Origin: a bacterium
GTDB taxonomy: Bacteria; Spirochaetota; UBA4802; UBA5550
Assembly: GCA_024224995.1 (NCBI GenBank)
Contig: JAAENB010000158.1
Location: forward strand, 1 to 18,525
DNA: 18,525 nt
Direction of reading: 5' to 3'
The notes under the pieces were generated by a model. It did no database searches and was not told the DNA's origin. It saw only the letters and a list, made by a program, of their open reading frames with translations. This document shows positions 13,899 through 18,525 of this stretch, in pieces. Position numbers and translations under genes: made by a program. Within the stretch, counting starts at the first letter, position 1. Each line of letters begins with the position of its first letter.

Positions 13899-15164
13899 AT
13901 GAAAAAAATCATAACCGTACCTATGAATATTTTAGCGGCAGCAATAACGCTCTTGCTGGTGATTATCAACATCCGTCTGTATGCGCCCGGCCCGGTAAAG
14001 CCCTCGTTCGAAGGTCCGGTACCCGGGGTAATTCCTCAGCTGCGGCATATTAAATCGGCTATAGAAAACAATGCTGCGAAGGAAATGCAGCGGCTTTTTC
14101 CCGAAGGGTATTATTTTACCTATGTCCTGTATGGGCTTACCTGGGTGGAAACGGGCATGCGAACGGCAGCCGATTCGCCGGTTCGGAAAAAAGCGCTGGC
14201 CGAAGCCCGGTTTGCGCTTAAAGCGCTTAAAAGCCGCCAGGGCAAAGAGGTCTTTCCCGAGAGTCTTGACCCGCCGTACGGCATGTTTTATACGGGGTGG
14301 CGGAATCATTTGCTTGCGGGCATACTTCTGCTCCAGGAACCGGGCACGCGGGAACCGGCCGAGGTCGAAGAGTACCGGGAACAGTGCATACTTATCGCCA
14401 CTGCGCTCAGGTCCGGGGGCACGCCATACCTGGAGTCGTATAGCGGAAGAGTCTGGCCGGTAGATTCATTTCCGGGCATGCACTCAATACGGGCATATTC
14501 GTATATATTTAAAGAAGAAAAGTATAAACCATTGATCACCTGGTGGCTGGAAAAGGTGCGAGAGCGGCTCGACCCAAAAACGGGGCTGGTCCCGCACCGG
14601 GCGGATTACAAAACCGGTTATGGCATAGATATCGCCCGTGCAACATCCCAATCGGTATTGCTGCGTTTCCTTGCGGATATAGATCCGGTATTTGGGCATG
14701 AGCAATACAGGCGATACCGTGAACAGTTTATCGAATATAAGCTGGGACTGCCGGGAGTGCTGGAATATCCCCGTGGCACACCGGGACGCGGGGATGTCGA
14801 TTCCGGACCGTTAATCGCGGGGGTAAGCTTATCAGCAACAGCAGTAACCCTGGGAACCAGCCGTTTATACGGCGATGAAGAGGTGGCCCGGGCAATAGGG
14901 CATGCGGGAGAGGCATTTGGATTGCCCGTAGAATATGGCGGCAAGCGGGTCTATGTTTTTGGAGTACTGCCTGTAGGCGAGGCTTTTTATGCCTGGTCAA
15001 AAACCGCGCTGCCCTGGTTTGAGCGAACTCCTGTTGAAACCGGAAAAAATAAATTTCCCGTAATAATACCCTGGTGGTGGAGATTGGTAATAAATCTTAT
15101 TTCATGTATATTGCTCTGGCCGGTGTTCCGGGGAGTCTTAAAATGGATAGGGAAAAGAAGATAA
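13899..15164 (+). CDS. Membrane-anchored alpha/alpha-barrel protein, linalool dehydratase/isomerase-like
   Basis: The 421-residue product has an N-terminal membrane segment (about 8-25), a large helical domain, and a C-terminal membrane segment (about 396-413) with a basic tail. Helix-pair blocks include YGLTWVETGM (78-87), YGMFYTGWRNHL (127-138), VWPVDS (185-190), RLDPKTGLVPHR (223-234), ARATSQSVLLRFL (246-258) and DVDSGPL (299-305). Order and spacing resemble the (alpha,alpha)6 barrel of linalool dehydratase/isomerase. In that enzyme corresponding blocks surround the active site, but most family members have no known activity. A six-hairpin glycosidase-like role is the alternative. The main domain probably faces the periplasm. 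The gene is visibly GC-richer than its neighbours. Its ribosome site is poor (GGAG about 13 bases before the ATG). It ends 11 bases from a convergent gene. Confidence 0.6.
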   Translation: MKKIITVPMNILAAAITLLLVIINIRLYAPGPVKPSFEGPVPGVIPQLRHIKSAIENNAAKEMQRLFPEGYYFTYVLYGLTWVETGMRTAADSPVRKKALAEARFALKALKSRQGKEVFPESLDPPYGMFYTGWRNHLLAGILLLQEPGTREPAEVEEYREQCILIATALRSGGTPYLESYSGRVWPVDSFPGMHSIRAYSYIFKEEKYKPLITWWLEKVRERLDPKTGLVPHRADYKTGYGIDIARATSQSVLLRFLADIDPVFGHEQYRRYREQFIEYKLGLPGVLEYPRGTPGRGDVDSGPLIAGVSLSATAVTLGTSRLYGDEEVARAIGHAGEAFGLPVEYGGKRVYVFGVLPVGEAFYAWSKTALPWFERTPVETGKNKFPVIIPWWWRLVINLISCILLWPVFRGVLKWIGKRR

Positions 15165-15175
15165 AAAATTCAGTT

Positions 15176-15724
15176 TTACCCGGCAGGGGTTTCTTTTAAG
15201 GACCGTGCCGATTTAAGCGCTTCTTTTACGGTTTCAGTTAAAACGCAATCCGGAAAATGGGTTAAAATATCATTGTAGATAGTTATCGCCTGATCATGCT
15301 GCTGCTTTTTATCAAAAGCCTGCGCTTTTTTTAACATACCGGAAGTTATATAAAATTCTCTTTTATTACCGTAGATGTAGGCGTAGTGCCGATGCAGACC
15401 TGAAATTATCATAATTAATATTACTACAGTAATTGAAGAAGATTTAATGCTATTACCGTAATGAGGTATGGAAATACCGGGTATAAAAATGATAATATTT
15501 TCTAATAGAAGAATAATGAATACAAGGGAAAATAAATAATAGAGCAATTTAAATTTGAAGACCAAAAGGAGCACGATGAGTATTTCAAAGGCCAGGGAAC
15601 TGAAAAAGGGAATATAATTTGGACTGCTGTCGACAATAGAAAGAAGACCGGGGATATTTATGAGCATGATAATTATACATAGAAAATATATTGGTGGAGG
15701 AAAAATTATTTTATTTGGATTCAT
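15176..15724 (-). CDS. Membrane protein with TPR-like cytoplasmic tail
   Basis: The product has 182 residues. I see four hydrophobic segments at about 11-29, 39-56, 59-80 and 97-110, then a soluble tail. The tail at about 128-175 has a helix pair with GMLKKAQAFDKKQQHDQAIT followed by IYNDILTHFPDC, which fits a single tetratricopeptide-type unit (AxAFDKKQ..DQAI..Y..IL..FP). Such tails usually bind a partner protein. No family is recognised. AGAGG lies 8 bases before the ATG. It is the last of three minus-strand genes, but a terminator at 15783-15800 separates it from the transpeptidase gene upstream, so it probably needs its own promoter. It converges on the alpha/alpha-barrel gene. Confidence 0.75.
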   Translation of the reverse strand: MNPNKIIFPPPIYFLCIIIMLINIPGLLSIVDSSPNYIPFFSSLAFEILIVLLLVFKFKLLYYLFSLVFIILLLENIIIFIPGISIPHYGNSIKSSSITVVILIMIISGLHRHYAYIYGNKREFYITSGMLKKAQAFDKKQQHDQAITIYNDILTHFPDCVLTETVKEALKSARSLKETPAG

Positions 15725-15782
15725 AATTCTACCTCTTTACTATTAAGCTGATGATAATACAAATAATAATTTAAAAAAGTTT

Positions 15783-15800
15783 GGGGACAAATTTGTCCCC
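15783..15800 (-). terminator. Intrinsic terminator of the L,D-transpeptidase-like gene
   Basis: GGGGACAAATTTGTCCCC is a perfect 18-bp palindrome (7-bp stem, AATT loop) directly after the stop codon at 15802. On the minus strand it is followed by AAACTTTTTT, a good T-run. Confidence 0.8.
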
Positions 15801-15801
15801 A

Positions 15802-16395
15802 TTAATTATAAATCCAGAGAATCGTCCGGGGAACAAGATAGGGACCAAGTTTCGCCAGGGCATGTTTTGAAACAGCAGGGCAGCCGAAGCTGTTACCCAC
15901 TCGACGGGTTTTTGCGGCGATCGTAGTAGTAACATAGTCAGCAGAATGCATAACGATAGATCTTTTAAGGGCGTTTGAATTGGACGGTTCAAGGCCCAGG
16001 AGCCGGAAGCTGGTGCCGTGTTTTCCGGAGTAGGAATTCCTGATCATGTAGATTCCCAGGGAAGAGCATTTGCTGCCTTTCCTGTTAGAGAATTTAACCG
16101 CGTACGCGCCCCGGCCGCTGCCGACGCCGTGGGAAACATGGGTTTTGTAAATAACTTTCCCCGGAGCAAGATCCACAAGGAAGAGCCGTTTTTTATTCGA
16201 CGGCAGGGACATATCAAGCAGGAGGGCATACTTATCGCTTAAATTTTCATGAGAAGTAATATCCTGCAGGATTTTTATTTTTGATTTGTTCGCATGTTTG
16301 TAAGGAGTGAAATTGAAAGATTCCCCACAACCCCAAAAAGATGCCGCAAGAAAAATTATTAAGATGTACGGAACTATATAACTATGATGTTTCAT
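15802..16395 (-). CDS. YkuD_2-type L,D-transpeptidase-like lipoprotein
   Basis: The product has 197 residues. A hydrophobic N-terminus (about 7-22) ends in SFWGC, so C23 may be lipidated; the lipobox is non-standard, as in some spirochaetes. The catalytic domain has HVSHGVGSG (86-94), SSLGIYMI (111-118), HGTSFRLLGLE (126-136), IVMHSADYV (147-155, H150) and GNSFGCPAVS (167-176, catalytic C172). These match the murein L,D-transpeptidase catalytic family PF13645, which acts on peptidoglycan in the periplasm. No separate binding domain is present. The start codon lies inside a perfect 15-bp inverted repeat, and there is no ribosome site upstream, so translation may be weak, leaderless or structure-controlled. 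It lies 39 bases after the hemolysin III-family gene and ends in a strong terminator. Confidence 0.85.
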   Translation of the reverse strand: MKHHSYIVPYILIIFLAASFWGCGESFNFTPYKHANKSKIKILQDITSHENLSDKYALLLDMSLPSNKKRLFLVDLAPGKVIYKTHVSHGVGSGRGAYAVKFSNRKGSKCSSLGIYMIRNSYSGKHGTSFRLLGLEPSNSNALKRSIVMHSADYVTTTIAAKTRRVGNSFGCPAVSKHALAKLGPYLVPRTILWIYN

Positions 16396-16406
16396 AGTTA
16401 TATAGT
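16373..16406. promoter_or_regulatory. Perfect 15-bp inverted repeat enclosing the transpeptidase start codon
   Basis: Arms ACTATATAACTATGA (16373-16387) and TCATAGTTATATAGT (16392-16406) match perfectly around a 4-base loop. The minus-strand ATG (plus 16393-16395) lies in one arm, so the RNA hairpin would bury the start codon. It could be a translational switch or a protein-binding operator. Confidence 0.65.
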
Positions 16407-16428
16407 AAATATCTATTATGAAAATACG

Positions 16429-16449
16429 ATGAAGTCAGGCATTCTTCAT
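16429..16449 (-). terminator. Weak hairpin at the end of the hemolysin III-family gene
   Basis: ATGAAG (16429-16434) pairs with CTTCAT (16444-16449) around a 9-base loop across the stop codon. On the minus strand CGTATTTTC follows. It is a marginal terminator at best. Confidence 0.3.
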
Positions 16450-17109
16450 GGGAAGCACATGAAATAAAATAGCAAAAAAGTGTGATATGCTTCCGGCAAG
16501 GACAAACAGGTGCCACACGGCATGGTTAAAAGGAAGTTTTTCCCATATATAAAAAATAACCCCAAGCGTATAACAGCCGCCGCCAATAAAGAGCCACACA
16601 AGGCCCCCTGCTGAAAGATTGGCTACTATGGGTTTGATAGCGATAATTACAATCCATCCCATGACAACATAAAGAATGGTAGAAATATAGTCAAAGCGGC
16701 CGGTATAAAATGCCTTAAATATAATTCCGGCGATAGCTATGCCCCAGATGACACCGAAGATACTCCAGCCCCAGGCCCCGCGTAAGGTCACCAGGGTAAA
16801 TGGGGTATAGGTACCGGCAATAAGTAGAAATATTGCAGAATGGTCAAAGATATGAAAAATCTCTTTCACTTTTTGATTACTAAACATATGGTAAAAAGCT
16901 GACGAAAGGTATAAAATGATCAGGGTTGCGCCGTATATGGAAAAACTGACGACCCGCCATACATCTCCTTTTAATGAAGCAAGAACTACTAATATACTCA
17001 AACCCGCGATGCTTAAAAGAGCGCCAAAACCGTGGGTAATACTGTTGGCAATTTCTTCGTTTTGTGTATAACCCTGTAAATTCTTTAAGGGTTTCTTCTC
17101 ATTGCTCAT
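16435..17109 (-). CDS. trhA: Hemolysin III / TrhA family membrane protein
   Basis: The 224-residue product has about seven membrane segments and the PAQR-superfamily signatures: EEIANSITHGFGA (18-30), SSAFYHM (69-75, H74), FDHSAIFLLIAGTYTPF (88-104, D89) and NHAVWHLFVLAGSISHFF (195-212, with H196, H200 and H210). The histidines and acidic residues would form the intramembrane zinc site of the superfamily. The bacterial proteins are called hemolysin III from a Bacillus member, but E. coli TrhA/YqfA is linked to membrane energy homeostasis and no toxin role should be assumed. GAGGT lies 6 bases before the ATG. It is the first of three minus-strand genes and diverges from the zinc-ribbon membrane protein. 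Confidence 0.9.
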   Translation of the reverse strand: MSNEKKPLKNLQGYTQNEEIANSITHGFGALLSIAGLSILVVLASLKGDVWRVVSFSIYGATLIILYLSSAFYHMFSNQKVKEIFHIFDHSAIFLLIAGTYTPFTLVTLRGAWGWSIFGVIWGIAIAGIIFKAFYTGRFDYISTILYVVMGWIVIIAIKPIVANLSAGGLVWLFIGGGCYTLGVIFYIWEKLPFNHAVWHLFVLAGSISHFFAILFHVLPMKNA

Positions 17110-17144
17110 GTTTGACCTCTAACTCCGGGTATTTTTCTGTTTGT

Positions 17145-17174
17145 ATAATTGTAAATTTTTATATTTATTGTCAA
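17145..17174 (-). promoter_or_regulatory. Candidate promoter for the hemolysin III-family gene
   Basis: On the minus strand TTGACA (plus 17169-17174) is followed at 18 bases by AATTAT (plus 17145-17150). The -35 is perfect but the -10 is imperfect; other AT-rich registers are possible. Confidence 0.5.
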
Positions 17175-17187
17175 GGAAAACTTTTAA

Positions 17188-17217
17188 TTGACAGGACGCA
17201 GATATTAGTACTACCAT
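17188..17217 (+). promoter_or_regulatory. Candidate promoter for a leaderless transcript of the zinc-ribbon gene
   Basis: TTGACA (17188-17193), an 18-base spacer and TACCAT (17212-17217) would start RNA at or next to the ATG at 17224. There is no Shine-Dalgarno sequence before that ATG, which agrees with a leaderless mRNA. It is back to back with the minus-strand promoter. Confidence 0.45.
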
Positions 17218-17223
17218 ATAATC

Positions 17224-18330
17224 ATGATAAAAAAAGAAATAACCGGGTATGATATCTATAAAATAGACGACTGGTTTATCCTCATCGGCTGGTTTGGATT
17301 TATAACTACAGTCATTCTTGTTATAATATTCAGTACTTCCTTATGGAATGATATTCCTGAAGTTGATCCTTCTTATTATATGGCAGCAGCGATATTTATC
17401 TTCATTGGGGCCATTGTGCTTTTAAACGCGGGTTATTATTTGCGCCTTAAAGAACGGAAAATAAACAGTATTTTAAACAGCCTGGAAATTGCCCTGGAGG
17501 TGTCTGTTCCGCAGCTGCTTGACGCAACGGGTTACAACCGCAGGGAACTTGAGAACTCTTTTTACAGTATTAACCGCCTGGGCATGGGCTACTATGTCTG
17601 GAACCGCTCCACCGATACTATTGCAGACGGGCGTCTACTTCGAAAAATGGTTTTTGTGAAACAGTGTCCCAGCTGCGGCAGCAAGATCGGCAGAAGTTTT
17701 TCCATTATTATCGAAGAGATTCCTTCGTGCGATTATTGCGGAAACCCGCTTGATATTAATCATTGGAACGAACTGAAGTTCCGGGTTATTGAAGAGATCA
17801 GGTGGACTTCGAATGAGTACGGCCCCGGTATGGAGCAGGCCCGTGCGGGAGATTATGGGGCTGATGATTCTTCCGCACGGGCCGCGCGGCCGGAGGAAGC
17901 TCCGGAAAGTGGAGAAAGACCAGCCGGAACGGCTCAAAGAGTTCGCATGGTTAAGACAGTTCCTGTTGAAAAAAAGAAAAACTCTTTTTCATGGCTTGTT
18001 TTTATTATCATGCTGATTGTTTTCTTTCCTGCGGCCATTGTTTACCTGGTTGTTAAAACAGGTAAGACTCCTGATGCCTATGAGACTATTGAGGTTGAGG
18101 TTGAAGAAGAGGCTCCGGCTCAAGCCCAACCTCAGACTTCGAATCTTCCGGGAAACCGGGAACAGGAACAAAAACGCGTAAGAGTTGTAGCACGGGAAAA
18201 AATATTTTCTTTTCCTGTTTTTATTGTGCTTTTGATCTTTTTCTGGCCTGCTGCCGTAATTTACCTGGTGGTAAAATTCGCGCAGTCCAGGAAACAATAT
18301 ACGGGAACAAATTTCCGGGGTTTTCGTTAA
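17224..18330 (+). CDS. Zinc-ribbon membrane protein with duplicated C-terminal membrane module
   Basis: The product has 368 residues. Two membrane segments (about 17-37 and 53-71) lead to a winged-helix-like stretch (about 78-140, with VSVPQLLDATGYNRRELENS), then a zinc ribbon with CPSCGSKI (148-155) and CDYCGNPL (169-176), four cysteines in two CxxC knuckles. A charged, Ala/Glu/Pro-rich linker follows. The C-terminus holds a repeated unit: RVRMV at 239-243 with WLVFIIMLIVFFPAAIVYLV (257-276), and RVRVV at 318-322 with PVFIVLLIFFWPAAVIYLVV (331-350). The function is unknown; the layout suggests a membrane-bound sensor or assembly factor. No ribosome site is seen at the ATG. An 11-bp inverted repeat lies within the linker code (17838-17883). 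Confidence 0.8.
   Translation: MIKKEITGYDIYKIDDWFILIGWFGFITTVILVIIFSTSLWNDIPEVDPSYYMAAAIFIFIGAIVLLNAGYYLRLKERKINSILNSLEIALEVSVPQLLDATGYNRRELENSFYSINRLGMGYYVWNRSTDTIADGRLLRKMVFVKQCPSCGSKIGRSFSIIIEEIPSCDYCGNPLDINHWNELKFRVIEEIRWTSNEYGPGMEQARAGDYGADDSSARAARPEEAPESGERPAGTAQRVRMVKTVPVEKKKNSFSWLVFIIMLIVFFPAAIVYLVVKTGKTPDAYETIEVEVEEEAPAQAQPQTSNLPGNREQEQKRVRVVAREKIFSFPVFIVLLIFFWPAAVIYLVVKFAQSRKQYTGTNFRGFR
17838..17883. repeat. 11-bp perfect inverted repeat inside the zinc-ribbon gene
   Basis: GGCCCGTGCGG (17838-17848) and CCGCACGGGCC (17873-17883) form a GC-rich stem around a 24-base loop. It encodes part of the low-complexity linker (about residues 205-220) and may be a small repeat element that was accommodated in frame. 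Confidence 0.55.
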
Positions 18331-18345
18331 CCCCGTCGAACGGGG
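18316..18345. other. Two overlapping, mutually exclusive hairpins at the end of the zinc-ribbon gene
   Basis: CGGGGTT (18316-18322) pairs with AACCCCG (18329-18335). CCCCGT (18331-18336) can instead pair with ACGGGG (18340-18345). They overlap the stop codon. A-runs, not T-runs, follow on the plus strand, so this is not a standard intrinsic terminator. Confidence 0.4.
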
Positions 18346-18378
18346 AAAAAATAGGTCAGAAACTGTGTTGATACCGGT

Positions 18379-18394
18379 CTTCGGCTCCGCTCAG
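18379..18394 (+). repeat. Dispersed 16-bp repeat, copy 2
   Basis: CTTCGGCTCCGCTCAG is an exact inverted copy of 13753-13768, 4.6 kb away. It lies in the non-coding right edge (18331-18525), where no gene is seen. Confidence 0.7.
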
Positions 18395-18447
18395 ACACCG
18401 GGGTCTGTTTTGCGAAGATGCTCCGGGCGAGGAGTGCGACCCCTCCA

Positions 18448-18499
18448 TGACGTTTTTGTGTAGGGCAGAGGCATGCCTCTCCCCTACACAAAAACGTCA
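18448..18499. repeat. 52-nt near-perfect palindrome (REP- or MITE-like hairpin)
   Basis: 18-base outer arms (18448-18465 and 18482-18499) match perfectly. They enclose a C-C mismatch and a perfect 14-base inner palindrome AGAGGCATGCCTCT. The whole can fold into one hairpin with almost no loop. Similar GTAGGG/CCCTAC-ended hairpins are, to my knowledge, frequent dispersed intergenic elements. It may also serve as a transcript end. Confidence 0.75.
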
Positions 18500-18525
18500 C
18501 AGGAGACAAGCGCAATTACCATATT

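Noticed and set aside
9513..15164. A terpenoid biosynthetic gene cluster
   Set aside because: Only two loosely related genes, on opposite strands and separated by unrelated genes; recorded as a weak finding, not as a cluster.
18331..18345. Intrinsic terminator after the zinc-ribbon gene
   Set aside because: The hairpin is followed by A residues on the plus strand, and its loop is only three bases; it does not fit a rho-independent terminator in either direction.

Overview
The window looks like a chromosomal segment of a Gram-negative-type bacterium of moderate G+C content. Nearly all gene assignments rest on protein motifs read by eye. A spirochaete is my best guess, held weakly. The reasons are a GC-rich, repeat-like insert at 13655-13823 that resembles dispersed repeats I associate with treponeme genomes, a relaxed lipobox on a cell-wall enzyme, a chemoreceptor with almost no periplasmic domain, and the mix of families. 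No rRNA, tRNA, CRISPR array, transposase or phage gene was seen. No gap between genes exceeds 300 bases; the largest are 1438-1680, 13644-13898 and 18331-18525, and their contents are listed.

Left edge (1-1511, minus strand): a long inverted repeat, then two ORFs that together look like one eCIS-type DUF4157 protein with an OmpA-like C-terminus, split by a -1 frame change. They follow a perfect-consensus sigma70 promoter. No injection-system structural gene is in view.

Centre (1607-9209, plus strand): a tightly spaced four-gene operon. It encodes a divergent PrkA-type AAA+ protein, a DUF444/YeaH von Willebrand-A protein, a SpoVR/YcgB protein and a second, more typical PrkA. PrkA, YeaH and SpoVR are a known conserved trio linked to starvation and stationary-phase or sporulation states. 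The second kinase gene in the same operon is the unusual part. The two PrkA copies differ in Walker B, in the central nucleotide-binding segment and in a C-terminal CxxC, so they may form a divided-labour pair.

9186-10454 (minus strand): a 70-residue helix-hairpin-helix-like protein with a clear promoter and terminator, and a divergent class I terpene-synthase-like protein with intact DDxxD and NSE metal-binding motifs.

10609-13643 (plus strand): a methyl-accepting chemotaxis protein, an MtfA-like M90 metallopeptidase fused to N-terminal membrane segments and a C-terminal SEC-C zinc motif, and a ribbon-helix-helix-type small protein.

13644-15164 (plus strand): a GC-rich repeat insert flanked by duplicated sequence, then a membrane-anchored alpha/alpha-barrel protein resembling the linalool dehydratase/isomerase fold.

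15176-17109 (minus strand): a membrane protein with a TPR-like tail, a YkuD_2 L,D-transpeptidase-like lipoprotein whose start codon lies in a perfect 15-bp inverted repeat, and a hemolysin III/TrhA-family membrane protein.

17224-18525 (plus strand): a zinc-ribbon membrane protein with an internally duplicated C-terminal membrane module, then a repeat-rich right edge including a 52-nt near-perfect palindrome.
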